The notes under the pieces are model-generated. The model made no database searches and was not told the origin of the DNA. It saw only the letters and a list, made by a program, of their open reading frames with translations. A program made the translations under genes and the position numbers. 64,000 nt of DNA from Acidiferrum sp963771295. Lineage in GTDB: Bacteria; Acidobacteriota; Terriglobia; Acidiferrales; UBA7541. Positions 41,754 through 50,512 of this stretch are shown here, in pieces. The stretch spans positions 1,426,001 through 1,490,000 of the forward strand of contig CAVYTB010000013.1 of NCBI GenBank assembly GCA_963771295.1. The letters are read 5' to 3'. Position 1 is the first letter of the stretch. The number at the start of each line of letters is the position of its first letter.

Positions 41754-43574
41754 TCACCACTGAACTCCCGGATAAAGGCTTGGCATGCGGAACCCTCGGT
41801 AAGCGTTTTGTGCGCTTGTTCGCAGATGCCAAATGATTTCTGGAGTTGTCCCGGGGGCTATCTCAAAAATGTCGGAGAAACCCCCAGGCGCGCCAGCGTT
41901 GAAATCAGCTTCGAGATTGCCGTTGGATAGCAGTTGGCTGTTACCACCCCAGCCAGAAAAATCACCCAGAAGATATTGCCGATTGATCGTGGCAGTCATA
42001 GCGTCCTCGTCGATCTGAAGAAGAAGAGCGGAGCTGTACAGACATGGAGGCGCTCCACCGGCACCACACGCTACATCAGGCGAGAACATGCGGTCATTGC
42101 CGTTATCCATCACTGCTAACGAAAAGTTTCCCGTAGTATTGGCTGACGCGAAGCTGTGTCCGTGCTGCGCGTAGAACCAGTCGTTTGGATCTGTTCCTCC
42201 AAGCAGCGTGAAGTCACCCTGATATCCAAGGCGCCAAAGAACGTTGCCGGTTCCTTCTCCATTGTTGTAATCGATTTTAAGAATCCAGTTTTGATGGCGC
42301 ACCGATAGCAAGAGATTACCGTCGTCCGAAGAATACAAAACGGCATTGGAGTGGGTCCAATCCGCTATCGACATCGGAGCGCGAGTCACGTCTAGATGAT
42401 CGAAGGAATTCCAGACCCAAACGGGAGCAAGCTTTCCATCCGGTTGGGGAGCCAGATCAACGAGCACGTCACCGAGGATAGTTGGATTCGAGGCGCACAC
42501 TGCCCGGCCGGTGCAGGGCTGCTCTATGTTAACTAGAGCGATCCAATGACCGTTTGGTAAGGCGATAACGTCGTGATGGAAGGTAATGGCCTTAAGGTTG
42601 AATCTAGCGCTTGCGAGAGAAGCGTTTAAAGCATCAAGGGATTCTTCTCGAATGGTGTTGCCCACCAGATCGATTTCGCGAATAACGTTTGTAGTGGCGT
42701 CTGGAATGGGTCCATGGACGATGCTTGTGGAAGAGGTGGGACCTATGGCCATCAAAAAGTGTCCGTTGGGTAGGAGATGTACGCCTTGAAGAATGGAGCC
42801 TACGTCGGAAATAGAATATGACCACAGAAGATTTCCAGAAAGATCGAAAGCTGCAAGCGGACGTGCCGCGGTTCCGACGAGGTCCACCATCTCGACTCCC
42901 GGTTGAGGTATGGCGCCGGGGTTTGTAGTGACACTAACGAGCGGAACTTGCGCAGCCGGAATGGACTGCGTAGTGAAGGTGTGGTCGAGGTCGAACGACT
43001 GAGTTCCGTCCGCGGCAACGATGACGGCACGCATATGATATTCCGTTTGTGCCAACATGCCGGCAACAAAGATGCTGAGTGGGCCGCCGCCTGTGGGTGA
43101 GGGCTGCGTCCAGGTTTTTAAACGATAGGACGTATCGATGCTGAACTGAACGTAGACCGAGGTTCCGGCGACAGGCGTTAATGTGTAAACGGCGACCTGC
43201 GGATTGTTCGTGGCACTCACCTTGCCCGGCACCAGCACCGTGACTATGACGGTCGCCGATGTTTTCGGGTTTTTCCGACTAGCTACAGCGACTACGAAGT
43301 TTGTATTCTGGGCTACCTGGGGAGCGGTAAATATGCCTGACGAGTTGATCCGAACCGACGGCGTTCCTGAGGGTAACTCGGCGGCGACCCAATCCAAGTC
43401 ATCACCACCGAGCGAGTCCGTGGCGGTGAAGGCAACGCTCTGGCCAGGGAAAAGGATGGTGCTGGTTTGTGGGACCAGCGAGAGCGCGACTGGAACATCA
43501 AGAGTGGAAGAACAACCGCAGGCGCAAACAGAAAACAAGCAAAGCACCAGGAGCGAATGGTGGTTCCGGGGCAC
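41754..43574 (-). CDS. Arylsulfate sulfotransferase-family lipoprotein
   Basis: The 606-residue product starts at GTG with GAGG 6 nt upstream. A lipobox-like 'VCACGCSS' suggests lipidation near residue 17. A bacterial Ig-like domain (about 28-110), a fibronectin-like domain (about 125-210) and an ASST propeller (about 225-606) follow. Residues matching the Escherichia coli AssT active site are present: 'FHHDVIAL', 'DWTHSNAV' (His, Asn), 'LSVRHQNW' (Arg) and 'QHGHSF', where the sulfated His should be. The enzyme would move sulfate between phenols without PAPS. It stands between the rhamnose catabolic and exopolysaccharide operons. Confidence 0.9.
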   Translation of the reverse strand: MPRNHHSLLVLCLFSVCACGCSSTLDVPVALSLVPQTSTILFPGQSVAFTATDSLGGDDLDWVAAELPSGTPSVRINSSGIFTAPQVAQNTNFVVAVASRKNPKTSATVIVTVLVPGKVSATNNPQVAVYTLTPVAGTSVYVQFSIDTSYRLKTWTQPSPTGGGPLSIFVAGMLAQTEYHMRAVIVAADGTQSFDLDHTFTTQSIPAAQVPLVSVTTNPGAIPQPGVEMVDLVGTAARPLAAFDLSGNLLWSYSISDVGSILQGVHLLPNGHFLMAIGPTSSTSIVHGPIPDATTNVIREIDLVGNTIREESLDALNASLASARFNLKAITFHHDVIALPNGHWIALVNIEQPCTGRAVCASNPTILGDVLVDLAPQPDGKLAPVWVWNSFDHLDVTRAPMSIADWTHSNAVLYSSDDGNLLLSVRHQNWILKIDYNNGEGTGNVLWRLGYQGDFTLLGGTDPNDWFYAQHGHSFASANTTGNFSLAVMDNGNDRMFSPDVACGAGGAPPCLYSSALLLQIDEDAMTATINRQYLLGDFSGWGGNSQLLSNGNLEADFNAGAPGGFSDIFEIAPGTTPEIIWHLRTSAQNAYRGFRMPSLYPGVQW

Positions 43575-43866
43575 GTTTAGCCTCTAGCAGTACGCGAATT
43601 TGCCTGCGACCGGAACGCTCCCCATTGGGTCCCTGCAAGCTCGTTGAATTATGCCTGATTAAATGTGTACTGCACCAGTGATTTCATACTTAAAAATTCC
43701 CTGGCATACGGAACGTGCCTGCTCAGAAAACGAATGCCGAATTGCGGGCATCGCTAGCACGAAAGAGCTACAACGATAGGAACGCCCATGAGGAACCCTC
43801 AGGAAGTCCTTCTGCGGGACTTGAGGGAGGTGGGTGAGTCGAGCGACTATCGCGGTGTGGTAATGG
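43575..43866. other. Intergenic region downstream of the exopolysaccharide operon
   Basis: 292 bp downstream of rfbD, the last gene of the operon, and upstream of the arylsulfotransferase start. An imperfect hairpin (about 43796-43827; arms CCCTCA and TGAGGG) lies here without a U-tract. No gene supported. Confidence 0.5.
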
Positions 43867-44832
43867 CTAGAGGGAAGGTTCGAACGCTCGGCTGCGCGGC
43901 TTAGATCCAAAGACCAGGCGCATCTGAGAGCGCCAGTCCGGCAGTACAATGCCAAAGTTTTGATTGAGGCGGGAATTTGAAAGAACGGAATGTTGCGGGC
44001 GCGATGCGGGCGTTGGATATTCGGCGGTGGTGATTGGGAGGATTCGCTTGGTTATCAGCGGACGGCGTTGAGTAGCTTCAGCAAACCATGGAACGTCAGG
44101 CGAGATGCAAGCAGCTTGCTCGAGGATGGCGCAGGCAAAATCAAACCAGGTAGTCTCGCCAGCCGCAGTCAGATTGTAAATCCCACGGAAACGCGAAAAT
44201 GAGTTTGCCGCCGAAGCATGTTGGCTCGTGAGTTGAATCAGAACCTTCGTCGTTGCCTGCGCGATATCACGGCTCCACGTTGGGGTCCCGCGCTGGTCGC
44301 GAACCACTCGTAGCTCTTCCCTTTCGGTGGCCAACCGCAAGATTTTGCGAAGAAAACTTCTGCCTTCAGTGGAATAGACCCAGGCCGTCCGAAAAATCAG
44401 GTGAGGAACACCCGAAGCGCGAATTGCCTGCTCACCGGCGAGCTTCGTTTTCCCATAGACGTTGAGTGGCGAACATGAATCCGTTTCATCGTACGGCGTT
44501 GTTTTTGAACCGTCGAAGACATAGTCGGTGGAGTAGTGAACAATTGCTGCGCCAATCTTCGTTGCTTCCTCAGCGAGGATCCCTGGGGCATTAGCATTGA
44601 TTGCACGAGCCTCGGCTTCTTGGGTCTCCGCGGCGTCGACGTTCGTAAATGCAGCAGCGTTGACGATCAACTGCGGTCGGGTTTCCCGGACCTCGCGTCG
44701 AATGCTATCAGGGTCGACAAGATTCAGCTCGCGTCGACCTGGTGCGACGACTTCACCAATTTCCGGAAGCAGACGAAGCAGTTCTGACCCCACCTGACCG
44801 GTCTTCCCCGTTAGAAGAATTATGGGTTTCAT
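43867..44832 (-). CDS. rfbD: dTDP-4-dehydrorhamnose reductase
   Basis: This 321-residue extended SDR has 'LLTGKTGQVGSELLRLL' for NAD(P) binding, 'NAAAFTNVDAAE' and the catalytic 'VYGKTK' near residue 129. It reduces dTDP-4-dehydro-L-rhamnose to dTDP-L-rhamnose, the last step of the pathway. Its ATG overlaps the rfbC stop by 4 nt. It is the last gene of the long exopolysaccharide operon. The C-terminus is about 20 residues longer than usual. Confidence 0.95.
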   Translation of the reverse strand: MKPIILLTGKTGQVGSELLRLLPEIGEVVAPGRRELNLVDPDSIRREVRETRPQLIVNAAAFTNVDAAETQEAEARAINANAPGILAEEATKIGAAIVHYSTDYVFDGSKTTPYDETDSCSPLNVYGKTKLAGEQAIRASGVPHLIFRTAWVYSTEGRSFLRKILRLATEREELRVVRDQRGTPTWSRDIAQATTKVLIQLTSQHASAANSFSRFRGIYNLTAAGETTWFDFACAILEQAACISPDVPWFAEATQRRPLITKRILPITTAEYPTPASRPQHSVLSNSRLNQNFGIVLPDWRSQMRLVFGSKPRSRAFEPSL

Positions 44833-45392
44833 CTGGAACGAAATGTTGGGAGGAGTTCCTGGGGGATTTGCGACAGCCTCGGGCTGTTCGCGTCTTTTTC
44901 AGAAATGACGGGGTCTGTGATTCCCCACAAAATGTTCAGATCAGGATCGTTCCAAAGAATTCCGTGTTCATCTCGAGAATCGTAGAAATCACTGCATTTG
45001 TAAAGAAACTGGACAGTATCCGTCAGTGCAAGAAACCCGTGAGCGAATCCGGCCGGAACATAAATTTGATTCTGTTCTTTGGCCGAGAGTCGAACGCTTG
45101 TCCATTTGCCGAATTGCGGAGAGCCAATCCGAATATCGACCGCAACGTCTAGAGCTTCTCCTTCCACCACCCGGCAGAGTTTGGCTTGCGGACGGTGCAA
45201 CTGGTAATGAAGTCCCCGCAACGTTCCTTGAGAGGAACACGAATGGTTGTCTTGAACAAAGCGTTCTATGACGCCGAGGTCGACAAATCGGGCATAGTTG
45301 TAGGTTTCCAGGAAGAAGCCGCGTTTATCCCGGAATACCCGTGGCCGTATTTCGAGGACGCCAGGGAGTGACGTCTCTATTTGCTGTATCAC
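44829..45392 (-). CDS. rfbC: dTDP-4-dehydrorhamnose 3,5-epimerase
   Basis: The product is 187 residues if it starts at the GTG giving 'VIQQIETSLPGVLEIRP', which matches the family N-terminus and has GAGG upstream. A TTG at 45470 would add 26 residues of non-family sequence. The RmlC cupin shows 'QGTLRGLHYQ' with the catalytic His, 'DVAVDIRIGSP', 'YVPAGFAHGFLAL' and the catalytic Tyr in 'FLYKCSDFYD'. It epimerises C3 and C5 of dTDP-4-keto-6-deoxyglucose. The stop overlaps rfbD. Confidence 0.93.
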   Translation of the reverse strand: MIQQIETSLPGVLEIRPRVFRDKRGFFLETYNYARFVDLGVIERFVQDNHSCSSQGTLRGLHYQLHRPQAKLCRVVEGEALDVAVDIRIGSPQFGKWTSVRLSAKEQNQIYVPAGFAHGFLALTDTVQFLYKCSDFYDSRDEHGILWNDPDLNILWGITDPVISEKDANSPRLSQIPQELLPTFRSR

Positions 45393-45478
45393 TTGCGATG
45401 CCTCGCTCGTGGGGTTCTGTACATGACCGTTATCGTGGACTTTTATTTCAGGAATGAAGGCAAGACACAACCTAAGTC

Positions 45479-46531
45479 TTATTGACCCAATTGAACGCTT
45501 GGGTTGGCAATCACATGAAGGGAATAATTACGATTATCGTAATATTTTTCATAATACGCGCGGTATTCGCCTGCCCGGATGTCGTCTAGCCACTTCTGAT
45601 GACTTCCGTACCATTGAATGGTCTGGCGCAGTCCGTCAGCCAGTGAGATAGCGGGCTTCCAATCCAGTTCAGTCTTGATTTTCTCGCAGGTTAAGGCGTA
45701 ACGGCGATCGTGTCCTGGACGATCTTGAACGTAAGAAATCAGAGTATCGGGCTTTTCTAGCAAGCGAAGGAGTTCTCGCACTAAGGCGAGATTCTCTGTA
45801 ACGTCAATGCTTCCGATATTGTATACCTCGCCCAGCTTTCCCTTCTCGAGTACGGCTAGAATGCCGCGACAATTATCTTCCACGTGCAGCCAATCGCGCT
45901 GTTGCCTGCCATCGCCATAGATTGGCAGGGATCTATTGTTCAACGCATTCGTAATCATCAACGGCAAAAGTTTCTCCGGAAATTGATAGGGACCGTAGTT
46001 GTTCGACGAACGCGTGATAATCGCGGGACAACCGTAAGTCCGCACGTAGGACAGGACGAGCAGATCTGCGGCAGCTTTTGAAGCTGAGTAAGGGCTACTG
46101 GGGCGCAGGGGAAAGCCCTCGTCGGCAGATGTATTTGCCGGCATGTCGCCGTAGACTTCATCCGTGGAGACATGGACAAGGCGAGGTAAGGAGAGTTTGC
46201 GAGCGGCTTCCAGAACGGTGAATGTACCCGTTATGTTGGTCTGAATTACGGCAGACGGCTCGTAAATGCTGCGATCGACGTGCGACTCGGCAGCAAAATG
46301 AACGACGGCATCACAGCCGCACATGGCAGCTTCCAGTGCTGGCGCATCACAGATGTCGCCACGAATAAAGCTATAGTCGGGATGGGTAGCAACGGAGTCG
46401 AGATTGGCGAGGTTCCCAGCGTATGTTAGTTTGTCATAATTGACGACGGAATGTTTGCTGCCTGATGCAAGGACATGGCGAATAAAGTTGGAACCGATGA
46501 ATCCAGCGCCGCCGGTTACTAAAATCTTCAC
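45479..46531 (-). CDS. rfbB: dTDP-glucose 4,6-dehydratase
   Basis: This 350-residue extended SDR starts at GTG within the rfbA stop (GTGA overlap). It has 'GGAGFIGSNFIRHVL', 'VHVSTDEVYGD' with the catalytic Asp-Glu pair, 'YSASKAAADLLV' with Tyr/Lys, and 'TRSSNNYGPYQFPEKLLP', which is specific for RmlB. It makes dTDP-4-keto-6-deoxyglucose. It is the second step of dTDP-rhamnose synthesis. Confidence 0.96.
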   Translation of the reverse strand: MKILVTGGAGFIGSNFIRHVLASGSKHSVVNYDKLTYAGNLANLDSVATHPDYSFIRGDICDAPALEAAMCGCDAVVHFAAESHVDRSIYEPSAVIQTNITGTFTVLEAARKLSLPRLVHVSTDEVYGDMPANTSADEGFPLRPSSPYSASKAAADLLVLSYVRTYGCPAIITRSSNNYGPYQFPEKLLPLMITNALNNRSLPIYGDGRQQRDWLHVEDNCRGILAVLEKGKLGEVYNIGSIDVTENLALVRELLRLLEKPDTLISYVQDRPGHDRRYALTCEKIKTELDWKPAISLADGLRQTIQWYGSHQKWLDDIRAGEYRAYYEKYYDNRNYSLHVIANPSVQLGQ

Positions 46532-47301
46532 GAGTTGACCTTCCTCGCGGCGACGGCTACGCCGGCGTCAGCGCTGAGTTTGTTGGCGCCACTTTGGGCC
46601 GCCAAATTATTGGCTCGCAGCAGCGATTCAAATGTCCCTGCATCGGTCCACCAGCCGTCGAGTGTTTCGTATGTTAGAGTCCTTTCTTGGATGTAGAAGT
46701 TGTTGACGTCCGTGATCTCTAACTCTCCGCGGCCTGACGGTTTCAAGCGTTTAATCTTCTCGAAGACCGTGGTGTCGTACAGGTAGACCCCGATAACAGC
46801 ATAATTCGACTTGGGAAAGCGGGGTTTTTCTTCAATGCCGACCACGTAATTGCCCCGAATCTCTGCCACGCCAAACCTCTCCGCGTCAGAGACTTCCTTC
46901 AGAAGAATCTTCGCACCGCGTTCTTGGTCTCGGAACGCGTCCACCGCCCTGCAAATATTCATCTCGATGATATTGTCCCCAAGAATTACACAAATCGGAT
47001 TGCCGTCTGCAAAATCCTCGGCCAGCCCGAGCGCTTCGGCGATACCGCCTTCTCCCTCCTGGTAGGTGTAGTTTAGATGCTTCAGGCCAAAATCCCGTCC
47101 ATTGCCGAGAAGACGCAGAAAATCTCCTGCGTTTTTTCCGCCGGTGACCAAGAGGATCTCGCGGATGCCAGCGTTGACAAGGGTTTGTATTGGGTAGTAC
47201 ACCATTGGTTTGTCGAACACTGGAAGTAGATGCTTATTCGTGACTCTCGTAAGTGGATTGAGCCTGCTACCCGTCCCACCAGCCAGGACAACACCTTTCA
47301 T
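46528..47301 (-). CDS. rfbA: Glucose-1-phosphate thymidylyltransferase, short form
   Basis: The product has 257 residues from the Met preceded by AGGGAG and 6 nt; an upstream in-frame start 85 codons earlier would overlap the wbaP gene and is rejected. 'VLAGGTGSRLNPLTRVTNKH' begins the nucleotide site, with 'VILGDNI' (metal Asp) and 'GIEEKPRFPKSNYAVIGVYLYD' (read in parts). It is about 30 residues shorter than enterobacterial RmlA and resembles the short SpsI-like form. It joins dTTP and glucose-1-phosphate as the entry step of the pathway. Confidence 0.93.
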   Translation of the reverse strand: MKGVVLAGGTGSRLNPLTRVTNKHLLPVFDKPMVYYPIQTLVNAGIREILLVTGGKNAGDFLRLLGNGRDFGLKHLNYTYQEGEGGIAEALGLAEDFADGNPICVILGDNIIEMNICRAVDAFRDQERGAKILLKEVSDAERFGVAEIRGNYVVGIEEKPRFPKSNYAVIGVYLYDTTVFEKIKRLKPSGRGELEITDVNNFYIQERTLTYETLDGWWTDAGTFESLLRANNLAAQSGANKLSADAGVAVAARKVNS

Positions 47302-47380
47302 GCGAATCTCCCTTTGACATGGGTAAGATTGCGGGCCAGACGACACATCGACCATGCAACTGTTAAGCTCTGAATATGTC

Positions 47381-48979
47381 TCATACCGCCCCTCTCTGTC
47401 GACGAACCATTTTGTCTTGAGGCATGGAATTAGATGTCTCACCTCCCACAAAATCATGCCCGTTGTGCGGGAAGAACACGGCCTTAAATGTTTTGCCCAA
47501 AATAATACAATCAAACCAGATGGTCCAATTGCGAACATACCAAGCTTCAAGTTCAACGCGATCTTCCAGAGTTACGTGGTTTCTCCCATTGACTTGCCAA
47601 AATCCAGTCAATCCGGGCCGGGAAGACAGAATCGTGAAGAGTGCAACCCCAATGCGATCGCGTTCTTGGGGCAGATATGGACGGGGACCGACAAGGCTCA
47701 TGTCTCCTTTTAGAACATTCACCAGCTGGGGGAGCTCATCGAGACTCCACCGCCGCAAAAAGCGACCGAATCGCGTGAGACGGGGATCATGTGCTCTCAA
47801 TTTCGCATACTTGTGCCACTCGTCAGCTGCTGCCGGGTTACTAGCGAGATGACTGGAAAGCACGCTCTCACAATCAAGACGCATGCTGCGAAATTTGATG
47901 CAACGAAACTTCCGGCCATGGTGACCAAGCCGTTCTTGGACAAACAGGACCGGCCCCCCAGAATCCGCCCTGATTAGGGCCGCTAAAATCAGGCACAACG
48001 GAAGGGCAAGCAGCGCAATCACGGAGCCAAACACAAGGTCGAAAGTCCGCTTTAGCCAACTGTTCCACGGTTTGGCGAGGTTATTTGAAAGCTTCAGCAT
48101 CATGAGCCGCTCGCGAAGGAAGCCGTCAATTTTCAAATTCATCAAGGGTAAGCCCCACAATTGGGGAACAACATAGATACTTTCGCAACGTGGCTGAAGT
48201 TCGTGAACAAGGGCCAGAAGGTTCTCATCCTCAAGTCCTGGCATAGCGATGAGAACGTCGCGCGCGCCTGTCGAGGCCATCTGTTCGGGAGCATCAGCGA
48301 GCTTTCCTAAAATAACGATAGGCTTGTCCCGGAAAGTATCAACGCAATCGCCTTGACGTGAGGGATCGTCATCGAGGACGCCGACAACTTCGTAGCCCAG
48401 GACAGGGTCTGAAATGAGTCCTCGAATTGCCAACGTTGCAGTGTCGGTTGCTCCAAAAATCAATATTCGCTTTCGCCATAGACCCATCACCCCGAGGATT
48501 TTTTTGGCCCAGTAGCGGGCCGCTGGAAGGATCACAAGAAGGATCACTCCAGTCAAAAGTAGGGTTAGCCTGGACAAGTCGGGACCGCGTTGCATCAATG
48601 CTATCGCAGCAAAAATCACCATCAAACCAGAGACGATGGCTTTAATCAGGTGGCCAGTTTCATTCCAGAGTGTGCGCCGCTGCGTATAGAGTCCCTGCAC
48701 CGCCAGGAATAGGACTAGCAAGAGCCACAACCAACCGAAACTCAAATAGTGCTTTAACGGGAGTTCCAACGGAGAAACACGGGTATCGACTAGCGGTATC
48801 CAATATGCCCGTAGGAAAATTGCCAACCTGAGGGACAAGAGGATGGTGAGAGCATCCGCCAAGACGAGACAGAAGGCGCAGAGCACTTGGCGATAGTATG
48901 TGAATTGACGAGGTCCGCCCTGCGGATTTTCTTTCAATTCGGAGCGCAGGGGCTCCGGGGCCATCGCAGCAGTGGACAT
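47381..48979 (-). CDS. wbaP: Undecaprenyl-phosphate sugar-1-phosphate transferase (WbaP-type)
   Basis: The 532-residue polyprenyl glycosylphosphotransferase has four N-terminal membrane helices (about 25-160). A CoA-binding-like middle domain follows ('ILIFGATDTATLAIRGL', about 185-280), then a re-entrant helix and the catalytic PGT domain: 'PVLFVQERLGHHGRKF', 'CIKFRSM', 'WSLDELPQLVNVLKGDMSLV', 'GPRP' and 'RPGLTGFWQVNGR'. It starts polymer synthesis by moving sugar-1-phosphate onto undecaprenyl phosphate at the inner membrane. The ATG follows AGGAG. Confidence 0.95.
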   Translation of the reverse strand: MSTAAMAPEPLRSELKENPQGGPRQFTYYRQVLCAFCLVLADALTILLSLRLAIFLRAYWIPLVDTRVSPLELPLKHYLSFGWLWLLLVLFLAVQGLYTQRRTLWNETGHLIKAIVSGLMVIFAAIALMQRGPDLSRLTLLLTGVILLVILPAARYWAKKILGVMGLWRKRILIFGATDTATLAIRGLISDPVLGYEVVGVLDDDPSRQGDCVDTFRDKPIVILGKLADAPEQMASTGARDVLIAMPGLEDENLLALVHELQPRCESIYVVPQLWGLPLMNLKIDGFLRERLMMLKLSNNLAKPWNSWLKRTFDLVFGSVIALLALPLCLILAALIRADSGGPVLFVQERLGHHGRKFRCIKFRSMRLDCESVLSSHLASNPAAADEWHKYAKLRAHDPRLTRFGRFLRRWSLDELPQLVNVLKGDMSLVGPRPYLPQERDRIGVALFTILSSRPGLTGFWQVNGRNHVTLEDRVELEAWYVRNWTIWFDCIILGKTFKAVFFPHNGHDFVGGETSNSMPQDKMVRRQRGAV

Positions 48980-49127
48980 GGCTCTCCTATCGAAAACGCA
49001 ACTCGTGATGCTTTAAATTCCGGGTTTGGCTGGGAACCTTCCAAACAAGTTCGCGAATAGGTGCGAAAGAAGCTGCGGCCACTCGGCTCTTTACTCAAAC
49101 TAGTAAAAGTAAGAGGCGGCGGTCGAG

Positions 49128-50363
49128 TTATTTCGATTCGTTCAAAGTCGGACCGACGGCTGCCGTCGGCTCGCCGCCGATACCGGGTTCTCGTTCGATA
49201 CGCGTTGCCGTCTGGCCGGAGGTATTCGGCCTCGCATTTAATACGGCAGGATCACTCAATTTCTGATCGTTCAGAACGTGCGTGTAAAGCTTTATATGCT
49301 CTCGTACAACGCTATCCCAGCTGTAGTTGGCGCGCGCTCGGGTCTCGGCCCGTGGGCGGAACTCCTCGACAATCGTGGGTTCGTCCAATAACCTTTGTAA
49401 TTGCCGGCGCAGATCCCGCGATCCTTCGATCCCACGGTAGCTAAAGCCAGCATTGGCAATCACCTCGAGATTTGAAGGCGTGTCGTTAACTAGAACGCAG
49501 TTTCCGAATCCCATTGCTTCCACCAGCGCGGGATGAGTGCCGCCAACCTCGTCTGGCAAAACGAACATGTAGGCATTTCTCTGTAGCTGCGCGTAACCGG
49601 CATCATAAACGCCCCCGGTGAATATGACGCGCGGATCTTGGGTCGATTTAAGTAATCGCACGTATTCCTTTTCCCAAGGGTCATGCCCAACGATAACTAA
49701 CTTTTTGTTCGTAATAGTCTGCTCGAAGGCCTGAATCAAATGATGGATGTTGTTTTCCGGGACTAAGCGACCGACGAACAACACATACTCCCTAGGGCGA
49801 AGAGCGAACTGGTCCAACCACTCAACACCTTCGGATTTTGTTTCGCGGATACCGTATGTAATCAAGGAAGGCGACGCGTTGTAGACCTCGCGATAGTAAC
49901 GGACAACGTCACGTGAATCACCCACCAGCCTATGACAAAACAAGACGGCAAGGCGTTCTGAAAACCTCAAATACCAACGAGCAAATGTTCCCCATTTGCT
50001 GCGCTGCCAATCAGTTCCATCGACAGAGCAGACTACTTTCATTCCTAAAAGACGGGGAATTGGAGCAAATAGTGTTGTACCAGCGATGAAGTAGTGGACA
50101 ACATCCACGCGGTGGAAGACCAGATGCATCGTGGATAAAAACGCATGCGCAATCGTACTTAGGTTCTTCGATTTCAGCGTAGGTAGTGTTATGAGACGTA
50201 CCCCCTCATACTCGGCGCAAGGGTGCTCGCTCATCCCTGAACGGTTATAAACCACAACGTCGTGTCCCAATGTCACCAATCTGCGGGAGATCTCATCGAC
50301 GGCAGTCTCAAAGCCTCCGCTCCGAGCCGGAATAGCCTTAATTCCGATCATTGCGATCCGCAT
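49128..50363 (-). CDS. Family 4 glycosyltransferase with DUF1972 N-terminus
   Basis: The product is 411 residues from the ATG; a GTG ten codons upstream is possible. The N-terminal DUF1972 domain is clear: 'IGIKAIPARSGGFETAVDEI' (start of the fold), 'VVYNRSGM', 'DVVHYFIAGTTLFAPIPRL' (read in parts). The C-terminal GT4 domain has 'VLFVGRLVPENNIHHLIQAF' and the 'GGTHPALVEAMGFGN' donor loop with the catalytic Glu. Relatives are often rhamnosyltransferases, which would fit the operon's dTDP-rhamnose supply. Donor and acceptor are inferred only. Confidence 0.9.
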   Translation of the reverse strand: MRIAMIGIKAIPARSGGFETAVDEISRRLVTLGHDVVVYNRSGMSEHPCAEYEGVRLITLPTLKSKNLSTIAHAFLSTMHLVFHRVDVVHYFIAGTTLFAPIPRLLGMKVVCSVDGTDWQRSKWGTFARWYLRFSERLAVLFCHRLVGDSRDVVRYYREVYNASPSLITYGIRETKSEGVEWLDQFALRPREYVLFVGRLVPENNIHHLIQAFEQTITNKKLVIVGHDPWEKEYVRLLKSTQDPRVIFTGGVYDAGYAQLQRNAYMFVLPDEVGGTHPALVEAMGFGNCVLVNDTPSNLEVIANAGFSYRGIEGSRDLRRQLQRLLDEPTIVEEFRPRAETRARANYSWDSVVREHIKLYTHVLNDQKLSDPAVLNARPNTSGQTATRIEREPGIGGEPTAAVGPTLNESK

Positions 50364-50512
50364 AGCACCCAACCCTCGTTTATTGGGAATCACAAGCTCA
50401 CACTAACACCGTCGAGCTGGCGACCAGAACCATAAAGGTCGCTGACCCGAACAGGGACAATGGGCTTGTCTGCATTGAAAACGTGGTGCAAACTGCATGC
50501 AGTACGGCACAT

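Noticed and set aside
47302..47556. 85-codon N-terminal extension of rfbA
   Set aside because: It overlaps the end of wbaP and has no family sequence; the internal Met has a ribosome site and begins the RmlA motif.
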